NCBI GenBank assembly: GCA_007116195.1
Contig: SKIX01000253.1
Span: 1-20,739, forward strand
DNA length: 20,739 nucleotides
Direction of reading: 5' to 3'
Source: Marinospirillum sp.
GTDB lineage: Bacteria; Pseudomonadota; Gammaproteobacteria; Pseudomonadales; Halomonadaceae
The stretch's first letter is position 1; each line of letters begins with the position of its first letter. This document shows, piece by piece, positions 6,256 through 14,317 of this stretch. Made by a program: the position numbers and the translations under genes. The notes beneath the pieces were generated by a model. The model saw nothing but the letters and a program-made list of their open reading frames with translations, ran no database searches and had not been told where the DNA came from.

Positions 6256-7641
6256 TTGACTAGCAAACCGATTTATTGGCACCAGGGCTTGTTTCTTCAG
6301 CCTCAGCACTTTCAACACCTGGACAGCTACCATCTCGGTACCCAGCAGGCGATACGTCAGGCTTTGGGTGCCTATCTCTGGGGCCTGGCTTTCTGCGATC
6401 AAGACAAGGAAGCCCTAACTGCGCAAAAGGTCTATTTTCGTCAACTGAAAGTGCTGTTAAGAGACGGCACCTGGTTTGACTACCCAGGTAATGCCAGCCT
6501 TGAAGACTTAGTGCTGGACTCCACCAGTTGGCCGGACACGCGTGAGCCCTTGGATATTTACCTAGTGGTAAGTGGAGCACGCAAATTCCAGCCAGTGCAA
6601 ACCAATGCAACCAACTTCCAGCGCCAGTTGCCTCGGTATCGTCTTAGCGAAGTACCCGAGCGCCTGCCGGACTACCATCAGCCAGGCGAAGAGGTAGAAG
6701 CCCCGTTAATGACGCTGCATGGCAAGCTGGTCACACGCCAGCAGCTTAACCAGCTCAGTGGAGTAGAGAGCCTTCCTGTTTGTCAGCTTATTCAGAAAGA
6801 TGAGCTAACCCAATTAAACCCTGAGTTTCTTCCGCCACTGCTGAGCTTGAATGCACTGCCTGAAATGTATTTCTGGTTGCAGGGAATGAGGGATGAGCTG
6901 GTTGCTCGCGTTACCCAATTGGAAGATTACAAACAGTCACCCAGTAGCTACCGCACGACTGACTTTAACCCACGCATGATGCGTTACCGCATGGCTTTGC
7001 AGGTGCTTTCGCGAAGCACTCAAAGCTTCACCCACCTACTGGAGTTGAAGCAGGTGCCACCAGAAAGAGTTTATCTGGAAGTCAGGCAGCTTATTGCAGA
7101 GCTTAGCTGCTTCACCGTCAATGCTAATGTGCGCGGTGAAATGCCCGGTGCCAACTTAAGGCTCCCTGATTACGATCATCTGAACCTAGGTCATTGTTTC
7201 AAGCTGGCCAAGCAGCTTTTACTCAGGTTGCTGAATGAAATTGCGGTGGATTCTGAAGCCTTGGCACGCTTTGAAGTCAGTGAGCAGGGTCACTACCGCC
7301 TTGAGCTACCCAGAAACTTCCTTGACCCCCAACAAAAGCTCTATCTGGTTCTGCGTACCCATGTGGAGCGCAGCGAGTGGCTAGAAGTCTTTCAGCGTTA
7401 TTCCAAATTAGGTACGCCTTCTTTGGTTCCAGCTTATCAGGCAAGAGCTTTGGCTGGTGTGGAAAAATATTTACTGGAAGTGCGGCCTGAAGGGCTGCCA
7501 CAAAGACCCAATGCAACCTACTTTGCACTGGAAAGACACAATGAAGCCTGGGCTGCTGTAGAAAGAGAAGGTTTGCTGGAGCTGGCTTGGACCGATGCTC
7601 CGGAAGATCTCAGCGTTGAGCTGGTCGCGACCAAGGGGTAA
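6256..7641 (+). CDS. tssK: T6SS baseplate protein TssK
   Basis: This 461-aa protein opens with the TssK hallmark PIYWHQGLFLQPQHFQ (residues 5-20). It continues with typical blocks such as PPLLSLNALPEMYFWLQGM, the receptor-like middle region, and the C-terminal domain with YFALERHNEAW. TssK trimers link the cytoplasmic baseplate to the TssL/TssM membrane complex. The start is TTG at 6256, chosen because the conserved N-terminus begins at once and a ribosome-binding site lies 8 nt upstream. It follows the TssJ-domain gene by 27 bp and is followed 3 bp later by tssL. Length is normal for the family. Confidence 0.95.
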   Translation: MTSKPIYWHQGLFLQPQHFQHLDSYHLGTQQAIRQALGAYLWGLAFCDQDKEALTAQKVYFRQLKVLLRDGTWFDYPGNASLEDLVLDSTSWPDTREPLDIYLVVSGARKFQPVQTNATNFQRQLPRYRLSEVPERLPDYHQPGEEVEAPLMTLHGKLVTRQQLNQLSGVESLPVCQLIQKDELTQLNPEFLPPLLSLNALPEMYFWLQGMRDELVARVTQLEDYKQSPSSYRTTDFNPRMMRYRMALQVLSRSTQSFTHLLELKQVPPERVYLEVRQLIAELSCFTVNANVRGEMPGANLRLPDYDHLNLGHCFKLAKQLLLRLLNEIAVDSEALARFEVSEQGHYRLELPRNFLDPQQKLYLVLRTHVERSEWLEVFQRYSKLGTPSLVPAYQARALAGVEKYLLEVRPEGLPQRPNATYFALERHNEAWAAVEREGLLELAWTDAPEDLSVELVATKG

Positions 7642-7644
7642 GCC

Positions 7645-8322
7645 ATGAGAATGATTGATTGTTTTATTGATGTGCTTGCTTACGTAAAAAGGCTGCAGGA
7701 AGACATCGCTAGTGGACAGCAGCCTGAATACGAAAAAACGCGCACAGAAATAGAAAAACTGCTTGCCGATAAGGCTTTGGTTTACGCCAGCCTAGGTTAT
7801 CGTCGAGAGCACTATGAGAAGGCTCGCTTTGCAGTCGTTGCCTATATTGATGAGCAACTGATGTCTTCTGCTTGGCATGCTGTAAGACAATGGGGAAAAC
7901 AGCTACTGCAAAAAAACTACTATGGCACCGCCAATGCGGGGCAGGAATTTTTTGAGCGTCTCAATTCGCTCACTTTGATTGATCCAGCCGATCGAGATGT
8001 GCGTGAGGTTTACTACTACTGCTTAGCGCTGGGCTTTTGTGGGCGCTTTTTTTCAGCTGAAGATCACAGTCGCTTGGACACCCTGCGCTTAGAAAATTTT
8101 GAGCTACTGGCACAGGGCAGAAACCACCCTTGGGATCACCCGGAAACTCGTTTGACTCCTGAAGCCTACCCTCTGAGTGCATCTACGCCTGCAGCGCGAC
8201 ACAGGCGTTTTTCCTATGTGCCACTACTGCTAGGGGGGCCGCTGATCGGTGTGCTTTTAGTTTATAGCCTGATGCGAGTTGAGATTCTGGCTTTAGCGCA
8301 AAGATTGGTCGCCTTAATCTAG
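7645..8322 (+). CDS. tssL: T6SS inner-membrane protein TssL (short DotU form)
   Basis: This 225-aa protein is a DotU/IcmH-type TssL. The N-terminal helical cytoplasmic domain carries FAVVAYIDEQLMSSAW (about 62-77), matching the family's AALDE...W motif, then NAGQEFFERL (97-106) and VYYYCLALGFCGRF (122-135). A single C-terminal transmembrane helix is at about 190-210 (YVPLLLGGPLIGVLLVYSLM). TssL sits in the inner membrane with TssM and contacts TssK. It ends soon after the helix, so there is no fused OmpA-type peptidoglycan-binding domain. If anchoring to the cell wall is needed, another protein must provide it. ATG 7645 follows the tssK stop by 3 bp with AAGGGG upstream; ATG 7651 is a possible alternative. 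Confidence 0.92.
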   Translation: MRMIDCFIDVLAYVKRLQEDIASGQQPEYEKTRTEIEKLLADKALVYASLGYRREHYEKARFAVVAYIDEQLMSSAWHAVRQWGKQLLQKNYYGTANAGQEFFERLNSLTLIDPADRDVREVYYYCLALGFCGRFFSAEDHSRLDTLRLENFELLAQGRNHPWDHPETRLTPEAYPLSASTPAARHRRFSYVPLLLGGPLIGVLLVYSLMRVEILALAQRLVALI

Positions 8323-8369
8323 GGCCGCGAATAAAAATGGCCTCTGGATAAAACAAAAAGGATCCCGTT

Positions 8370-11300
8370 GTGAAAACCTTTTTTAACATACTGCTATTCA
8401 TCCTGGTCTGGTCACTGATCGCTCTTGCTGCGGTCTTCGGTGCTCTGTTGCTGAATCACCCAATAGAGACTGGTATTCAGGTTGCCGTTTACCTCTTCCT
8501 TATCTGGCTCGCTTTTCGACTGGGCCGCTGGGGTTGGATACGCTGGCGAGCCAGAGCTAGGGCCAAGCGCCTACTACAACAGGGTGAGCCAGAGCCCCTC
8601 GACTCTTCAAAGGCTGAAACTCGCGCCTTGGAAGCTAGCTTCAAGGAAGTCATGCATTATATGCAGCAGGCTCCTGAACTCGATAAAAACCTAGACCCAC
8701 GTTATGCTCTACCTTGGTATCTGTTTTTAGGCGAAAAAACTCAGGCGAAAGAGCTGTTGCAAGCTGCTCAGGTTCCTCTACCAACGGATGCTGAAGGGCG
8801 CTTGAACCATCCTGAATCCAACCTGACTTGGTGGCCTTACAACGATAGCCTGCTGATTCAGTTTCCTGCGCAGCTAGTGCAGGAAGGAAACACTACTCAT
8901 CCAGAGTGGGCAAGGCTGCTTAGCCTTCTGAGCCAAAAGCGCCAGGAAGAACCCATCAATGGTCTGCTGTTACCTTTAGATTGGGAATGGTTAGAAGCTT
9001 CTAGTGAGGAGGATCTTTTTGAAGAAGGCCTAAAGCTTCGCGACCAACTGGGCCAGATGATGAAAATCGTTCAAACTCGCTTCCCAGTTTACTTTGTCGT
9101 GACTGGGTTGGAGAAGCTAGAAGGCATCCATGATTGGCAGGATCAACTCCCCGACCACTTGAAGGAACAGGCCGTTGGTCAGCTTAACCATAAACACCAA
9201 GAACCGGATGTCTTTGTCGAGCACAGCCTGCAAGAAATTGCCGAGCGGCTTAAAGATCTAAATATTTTTATGCTGCGCAGTGGGACCATGTCCACGGGTG
9301 CCTTGGTATTGCCAACACGCCTGAACGAACTCAGTGGTCGCCTGCGACAGTTTACTAAAGGCGCCTTCCAAGAAAGTGTTTTTGAAGAGCTACCCAGTTT
9401 AAGAGGCGTTTACCTGGCCTCTAGCCTGAGTAGTCACGAGCACCCTGAAAAACGCCCACAGGGGCTGTTCTGTGAGCAGTTGTTCACTAAAATCTTGGCC
9501 CAAGAGCGCAGTCAGACTGAAAGAATCCCTGCTGCTGTACGTGCTGAAAAGGCCATCCGCAATCTATGGATTGCAGGCTATGCTGTAGTTATCCTAGCCT
9601 TACTACTGAGCCTCGCCTTCTTTTACCGTCAAGATGCTCGTTTTCTGCAGGACTTGACGGATCGTTATGCAGGTAATCTCGTTGTTCGCAGTGACTTTAA
9701 TAGCAACCTGAATGTCAGTGGCCAGCTTGCTCACCTGGTGCAGCAGGTAGAAGAGCATAACTTTTTACCTTGGCTCAATAGCCTGAGTAGCCCACCGGAC
9801 TTTCAACAGCGTTTAGAACGTCTGTTGCTACAAAGAATCGAGCAAAACTTGATTCACCCCTTGGATCATCAACTGCAAGTCAGTGCTGAGCGCAAGTTGT
9901 TTGAAGGGCGTCTGAGCGGAGATGAGCTAGGTCAAGAAATGGCCCGCTTTGTTGGCCAGCTTGTTCGTGAAGTGAATCTGCTTCAGGCTCAATTAGAGGG
10001 TGCCAGTCGTGCACAGCTCGAAGCCATGCCACCTGCCTACACGCTGGCCGATGATCCTAGCCTGGAAGCCCTGGATGTTAGTCAGCTCGGGCAGCTTAAT
10101 CAGCTTTACCTAGAGTACCTACAGCGCCAGCTCGAAAGCCAAGTCTTGCAGGCTAGACTTGAAAACAAGCGTGCTTATTTGCAGCGTATTCTGGCACAAA
10201 GCCCTGGCAGCCTAGATTGGTTGATTGATTGGGGCAACCAAGCAGCCATGGAGGCAGAAGTCCGCCTGGGGGAGTTCTGGCGGGGCATCCGTACTGAAGA
10301 TGACGTACGAGTACCCGCCGCTTTTACTGCCAAAGGTAAAGAAAAAATTGACGATTTCATTTTGCAGCTGCTGGCAACCCAAGAAGGCAATTTAGAGTTG
10401 GAGCAGGTTAATCAGCTGATACCTGGTTTTCAGGAAAGTTATCGTGCTCGTTATTTAGAGGCTTGGAAACAACTGGCTTTGAGTTTTCAAGCAGGCGTAG
10501 ATGCTTTATCTGGCCTCAATAACTGGCGCGACGCCATGGATCTTCAGGCAACAACCCGTAACCCCCACTTTGGCTTGCTGGATCGCATGGCGGTAGAACT
10601 CAAGCCCTTTATGGATGATGATGCGCCTGAGTGGGTGTTTCTTGTTGAGCTTTACCAGGCAATGAAAGCCTTTGGCCCAGATGAAACGGGGGCAGACCGC
10701 AGTGCTCTGCGCCGGATGGCATTAAGAATGCTGGGTAAGGCAGGTGCTGCTGGCAAGGCTTTAGCAAAGGCTGGTAAATCAGCAGCCAAGGCACAGGCTC
10801 AAGCAGGTGGTCCAACACGCGACGAGCAGGAAATGATGGTTGAAAGGGCTGCTGCCGTTCTGGGTGATTACCGTCAGACTGTTCGTGACATTGTTAAAGA
10901 GTCTAGAGTTCAGTCACTTGCTCATTTAAGCATATCCGACCTTTATTCCAACCCAGATGACCCTAGCCAAGGACAGACCGCTTTAGCTCAGGGCTATCGA
11001 CACCTTCAAGACCTCCAAGGGTTGATAGGGCGCAACACTGAATTCAATGAGCCCTTCTGGGCCGTTTTTCGTGGCCCTTTGAATATGTCACGCCGCTATA
11101 AAATTCAAAGGTCCGCGCTGGCACTTCAGGAGCTTTGGGAGGAAGAGTTTCTTGCCGCAACCGAGGGCGTACCTCCTGAGCGTATGGCCGATTATTTGTA
11201 TGGTGATCAAGGCTTGCTCTGGGCCTTTTCTGAGGAGCATCTGGATACCTTTGTACGCCGCCGTTTTGGTGCTGGTTATTTGGCAAACCGAGCCTTCGGC

Positions 11301-11801
11301 ATTCCTTACCCAGTCAACAATGAGCTACTCAGTTATCTAGCAAAAGCAGATCAGTTTCGTAAGCAACGCCGAGATTACTACTCGGTTATTTTAAGTGGTC
11401 GCCCCACCTCAGCCAACCCAGGTGCGAACCGACTGCCCAAACGTACTCTTGTTGAACTGATATGCGAAGAAGGCAATCAGCATATTGAAAACCTAAACTA
11501 CCCTGTAAATGCTGAGTTTATTTGGACGCCCGAGTGCGGCACCACTCGCTTAACGATTCAATTGGATCATTATAGTTTGGTCAAGCGCTATCGTGGCCCT
11601 TATGGGTTTCCAGAGTTTTTAGAAGATTTTCAGGATGGCAGCAGGCGCTTTACCGCTGCAGACTTTCCGCTTTATGAGGATCGGCTAGCCGAGCTGAATA
11701 TCCGGTATTTTGATGTCCAGTTTGATCTTCGAGGGCAGGGGCAGGTGATTGATGTACTCGCTGCTAGTCGTCAAAGACTGCCTCTCAAGATTATTCGTTA
11801 G
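8370..11801 (+). CDS. tssM: T6SS inner-membrane protein TssM (IcmF) lacking a Walker A motif
   Basis: This 1143-aa IcmF-family protein has two N-terminal membrane helices (about 5-28 and 34-50), a cytoplasmic domain, a third helix at about 398-418 (IAGYAVVILALLLSLAFF), and a long periplasmic part. The part ends with the TssM C-terminal beta domain (YRGPYGFPEFLEDF ... FTAADFPLY). TssM spans the periplasm and binds TssJ. At residues 115-128, where many homologs read LPWYLVLGPPGSGKT, this protein reads LPWYLFLGEKTQAKEL, so the nucleotide-binding P-loop is missing; loss of this motif is known in parts of the family. A Lys/Ala/Gly-rich stretch at about 789-814 looks like a flexible linker. The start is GTG 8370 with AAGGA 7 nt upstream. 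It is 47 bp after tssL and 8 bp before the fused sheath gene. Confidence 0.95.
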   Translation: MKTFFNILLFILVWSLIALAAVFGALLLNHPIETGIQVAVYLFLIWLAFRLGRWGWIRWRARARAKRLLQQGEPEPLDSSKAETRALEASFKEVMHYMQQAPELDKNLDPRYALPWYLFLGEKTQAKELLQAAQVPLPTDAEGRLNHPESNLTWWPYNDSLLIQFPAQLVQEGNTTHPEWARLLSLLSQKRQEEPINGLLLPLDWEWLEASSEEDLFEEGLKLRDQLGQMMKIVQTRFPVYFVVTGLEKLEGIHDWQDQLPDHLKEQAVGQLNHKHQEPDVFVEHSLQEIAERLKDLNIFMLRSGTMSTGALVLPTRLNELSGRLRQFTKGAFQESVFEELPSLRGVYLASSLSSHEHPEKRPQGLFCEQLFTKILAQERSQTERIPAAVRAEKAIRNLWIAGYAVVILALLLSLAFFYRQDARFLQDLTDRYAGNLVVRSDFNSNLNVSGQLAHLVQQVEEHNFLPWLNSLSSPPDFQQRLERLLLQRIEQNLIHPLDHQLQVSAERKLFEGRLSGDELGQEMARFVGQLVREVNLLQAQLEGASRAQLEAMPPAYTLADDPSLEALDVSQLGQLNQLYLEYLQRQLESQVLQARLENKRAYLQRILAQSPGSLDWLIDWGNQAAMEAEVRLGEFWRGIRTEDDVRVPAAFTAKGKEKIDDFILQLLATQEGNLELEQVNQLIPGFQESYRARYLEAWKQLALSFQAGVDALSGLNNWRDAMDLQATTRNPHFGLLDRMAVELKPFMDDDAPEWVFLVELYQAMKAFGPDETGADRSALRRMALRMLGKAGAAGKALAKAGKSAAKAQAQAGGPTRDEQEMMVERAAAVLGDYRQTVRDIVKESRVQSLAHLSISDLYSNPDDPSQGQTALAQGYRHLQDLQGLIGRNTEFNEPFWAVFRGPLNMSRRYKIQRSALALQELWEEEFLAATEGVPPERMADYLYGDQGLLWAFSEEHLDTFVRRRFGAGYLANRAFGIPYPVNNELLSYLAKADQFRKQRRDYYSVILSGRPTSANPGANRLPKRTLVELICEEGNQHIENLNYPVNAEFIWTPECGTTRLTIQLDHYSLVKRYRGPYGFPEFLEDFQDGSRRFTAADFPLYEDRLAELNIRYFDVQFDLRGQGQVIDVLAASRQRLPLKIIR

Positions 11802-11809
11802 GAGCAAAG

Positions 11810-13402
11810 ATGCAGCAAAACTTAATGATGGAACCCAGCTTACTGGACTATCAGTTGCCTTCAGGGCAGACGGCCTTGCCTTGCCGTCTTCTGGTTGTCG
11901 CTGATTTGGGCTACTCAGGTGAACTGCCCAAAGAACCTCATCACCTAGACTCTATTAATACATGGCTAGCGCGTTATCAACCTAGAGTTGAGTGTTCGCT
12001 TGCCAGTGTAGGCCGCCTGAGTTTCACTTTTCGCCAGCTGCATGACCTCCACCCGGAGCCTCTCTATCGTCAACTCTGTGCCCAGCTTGATCAGCAGCCA
12101 TACTACAAAAAAGAGGCAGAGACTACTTCAAGCCATTCCACCGCAGAGGATTTTGCTGATTTGAATCGGCAGCAAGAACAACTAGCTCTGCTCGCTCAAG
12201 TCTATCGTCACCCACGTATACGTCGCTTGGAAGCGACCTGGTTAAGTCTTGAGCGCTTGGCTGAGCAGGCCCGTAACAGTAAAACCACAGAGGTTTACCT
12301 ATTGGCCATAACGCCAGAACAACTACATGAAGACTTGGATCAAGATCTTGCCAGCAGCCGAGTTTTTGACTTGGCCTATACGCAAGAGCTAGGGCAGTAT
12401 GGTGGTCAGCCTTTTTCCATGCTCTTGGTAGACAACTACTGGAAACCGCAGCATCAAGAGTTACACAGCCTGCAACAGCTGGCACTCTTAGGCCAGATCG
12501 CTCTTTGCCCAGTCATTACCGGCATCGACCCAAGCTTTTTGGGCATGCAGGCTTTTACTGATGAGCTCAGCCAAGAAACCTTTGAGGCCCTGGCATCTAG
12601 CCGCCGTTTTACTAAAGTACGTGACTTGATGGCAAGCGAGGCTGCTCGCTATTTAACCTTTGTTTTGCCACGCGTGCTTCTACGCCCGCCATACCAGCTT
12701 CAATTGGATACAAGCTGGTTTCAGGAAGCGAGTCTTGATAGTGACCTAGAAAGCCTAGCTTGGGGAAACCCTGCCTACCCACTGGCAAGTCAATTACTAC
12801 ACAGCTTTCAGCAGTTGGGAGCCTATACCGGCTCACTCCAGGCTCAGGGAAAACTGGCGCCGGGGTTTTCAGGCGTGCAGCTAGGGAATGCCTGGGTCAA
12901 ACAACCGCCTCTGGAAGTCAGCTGGTTACCTGATCAAATCAACCAGTTGGTTCACCAAGGTTTTAGCCCTTGGCAGCCTGGGGGTGAGAAAGGCGAGCAG
13001 ATTATGCTGGACCGAGCGGTGAGTGCGCATGCGGGTAGTCATTTCGATGCTAGCCATTTGCAGCCAGATGACCAGCTGATATTTCTCTTGACGAGCTGCC
13101 GAGTCGCTCACTATTTAAAACAGTTATTACGCGAACTGCTCGGCACAAGTGCCAGCCTCGAGGCTCTAGAAACCAGCCTAAACAAATGGTTGCAAGGAAT
13201 TGTGAGTGCCCAAGAACGCCCCGTTCCGGAAGTTATGCATCGCAAACCTTTTCGTCAAGCCAGAGTTGAACTCTTAAGATCGACTGGGGAAGCCTTAACA
13301 GAAGCGCGTATGCATTTACAACTTACCCCGCATCTTCGTTATCAGGGGGAGAGTTTTACCCTAAGTCTAAGCTCTCCCTTGGTAGGAGGAATGCATGTCT
13401 AG
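11810..13402 (+). CDS. Single-chain TssB-TssC-like sheath paralog
   Basis: This 530-aa protein looks like a compact fusion of both sheath subunits. Residues about 20-100 resemble TssB (LPCRLLVVADLGYSG, compare PFKVLILGEFRTG; VGRLSFTFRQLHDLHPEPL, compare NIELTPRSLKDLEPDQL). A polar linker (101-120) leads to a TssC-like region with LEATWLSLERL (140-150), QELGQYGGQPFSMLLVDNYW (192-211), VAHYLKQLLRELLG, and a full C-terminal block (LNKWLQGIV ... RKPFRQARVELL ... LTPHLRYQGESFTLSL). The TssC N-terminal helical region and the TssB C-terminal helices are absent. It is therefore a sheath-fold protein of altered form, possibly a terminal or baseplate-proximal ring element; the role is inferred. TAGGAGC precedes ATG 11810. 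The end overlaps the following Hcp-like gene by 8 nt, so the two are translationally coupled. Confidence 0.82.
   Translation: MQQNLMMEPSLLDYQLPSGQTALPCRLLVVADLGYSGELPKEPHHLDSINTWLARYQPRVECSLASVGRLSFTFRQLHDLHPEPLYRQLCAQLDQQPYYKKEAETTSSHSTAEDFADLNRQQEQLALLAQVYRHPRIRRLEATWLSLERLAEQARNSKTTEVYLLAITPEQLHEDLDQDLASSRVFDLAYTQELGQYGGQPFSMLLVDNYWKPQHQELHSLQQLALLGQIALCPVITGIDPSFLGMQAFTDELSQETFEALASSRRFTKVRDLMASEAARYLTFVLPRVLLRPPYQLQLDTSWFQEASLDSDLESLAWGNPAYPLASQLLHSFQQLGAYTGSLQAQGKLAPGFSGVQLGNAWVKQPPLEVSWLPDQINQLVHQGFSPWQPGGEKGEQIMLDRAVSAHAGSHFDASHLQPDDQLIFLLTSCRVAHYLKQLLRELLGTSASLEALETSLNKWLQGIVSAQERPVPEVMHRKPFRQARVELLRSTGEALTEARMHLQLTPHLRYQGESFTLSLSSPLVGGMHV
13384..13390 (+). promoter_or_regulatory. 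Ribosome-binding site for the second hcp-like gene
   Basis: AGGAGGA lies inside the last codons of the sheath paralog, 4 nt before ATG 13395. It supports that start and translational coupling of the two genes. ATG 13413 is the alternative start. Confidence 0.55.
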
Positions 13403-13886
13403 AGCCGCTTATATGAATGTTGTTGGCGACTTACAGGAAAGGATTCAAGGTGATATTAGTGATGAGCGCTTTGCTCCGGCCAGCATCAAGGTATTTAAGT
13501 TAACTCACTGCTTGGAAAGGCCCTGGGAGGGGCAAGGCAGCCTGCTCAAAAGTAGCATTAGCCACTTGCCTTTAGAGGTGCTCAAACCCGTGGATCGAGC
13601 TTCACCTTTGTTGCACCAAGCGCTTTGCAATAAAGAATGCCTAGAAGTGACTATTACCTGGTTCCACCCTGACTCAGAAGGCAAGCTTCAACCCTATTAC
13701 CGACTACTTCTGGAAGGCGCCCAGATTCAAGCCATTACCACAGAAATGCCTGATTGCCGTTTACCTGAAAAAGATAACTGGCATTTATATGAGTCGATTC
13801 GCTTGATTTACCAAAAAATCACTTGGCAGCAGGGTGCTGGCCCTGAACAGGAATTCACTACTTTAGCACGCTCAGGAGGTCAATAA
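13395..13886 (+). CDS. Divergent Hcp paralog
   Basis: This 163-aa protein aligns with the Hcp at 2635-3150 over its centre and C-terminus: LEVLKPVDRASPLLHQAL (compare LKIRKLIDKSSPLLFQCL), LEVTITWFHPD (compare LTCVLNFYRSAD), YYRLLLEGAQIQAITT (compare YYTIELEGAKVVDIRT), and YESIRLIYQKITW (compare YEEVCFTYSSITW). The N-terminal third (about residues 8-50) shows little similarity, and the first beta-strand and long loop look remodelled. It is therefore an Hcp-fold protein, cytoplasmic, likely forming or capping a ring that matches the sheath paralog it is coupled to. Its gene overlaps the upstream gene by 8 nt and the downstream tssE by 1 nt (TAATG). An alternative reading is a chaperone or adaptor with an Hcp fold. 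Confidence 0.82.
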   Translation: MSRAAYMNVVGDLQERIQGDISDERFAPASIKVFKLTHCLERPWEGQGSLLKSSISHLPLEVLKPVDRASPLLHQALCNKECLEVTITWFHPDSEGKLQPYYRLLLEGAQIQAITTEMPDCRLPEKDNWHLYESIRLIYQKITWQQGAGPEQEFTTLARSGGQ

Positions 13887-14317
13887 TGCCCTTACTTGAT
13901 CGATTGCAAGCCTCTCGGCAGCCAAGAAAACTAGTAGAAGATATCGCTTTAAATCTATCCAGAGTACTCAATACTCGCCGAGGTATCGTGCCCCAGGATG
14001 CCGGCTTAGGGCTAGCTCACCGCCCAGCACTGCAGTTGGATAAGGACTCTGTTATGGCGGAAGATCTGATTCAAGCCATTCAGCAGCAGCTGCATGATTA
14101 TGAGCCTCGATTACAGCGCCAAGGGCTGACTTTAGAGGTTGTCGGCAAGCAGCTGCTCCTCACTGCTTATCCACTCGGGCACCAAACGCCCGCTGCTTGG
14201 CTGCTGAGTTATCAGACGGACAACTACCTGTCTGTTACGCCTTATCAGCAAAACCGAGGGTTGGGTGACCGAGTAATCAGCGACCATCTACTAGAAGGGG
14301 GCGGCTTAGATGTTTGA
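13886..14317 (+). CDS. tssE: T6SS baseplate protein TssE (gp25-like)
   Basis: This 143-aa protein has the gp25-like fold of TssE: an N-terminal LLDRL, then VEDIALNLSRVLNTRRGIVPQDAGLGL (about 17-43), which corresponds to the family's NL..LLNTR.G....YGL motif, a helix AIQQQLHDYEPRL, and a C-terminal strand region. TssE is a baseplate wedge component that starts sheath assembly, like T4 gp25. A strong AGGAGGT (13874-13880) precedes ATG 13886, which overlaps the upstream TAA by one base. The end overlaps tssF by 8 nt. Its position straight after the second sheath/tube pair is notable because TssE contacts the first sheath ring. Confidence 0.93.
   Translation: MPLLDRLQASRQPRKLVEDIALNLSRVLNTRRGIVPQDAGLGLAHRPALQLDKDSVMAEDLIQAIQQQLHDYEPRLQRQGLTLEVVGKQLLLTAYPLGHQTPAAWLLSYQTDNYLSVTPYQQNRGLGDRVISDHLLEGGGLDV

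Noticed and set aside
8321..8346. Possible terminator hairpin between tssL and tssM (GGCC...GGCC)
   Set aside because: The stem is only about 4 bp and no T-run follows.
10734..10811. Lys/Ala/Gly-rich stretch in TssM as a DNA-binding (histone H1-like) insertion
   Set aside because: It lies in the periplasmic part of TssM, and linkers of similar low complexity are expected there; no support for DNA binding.
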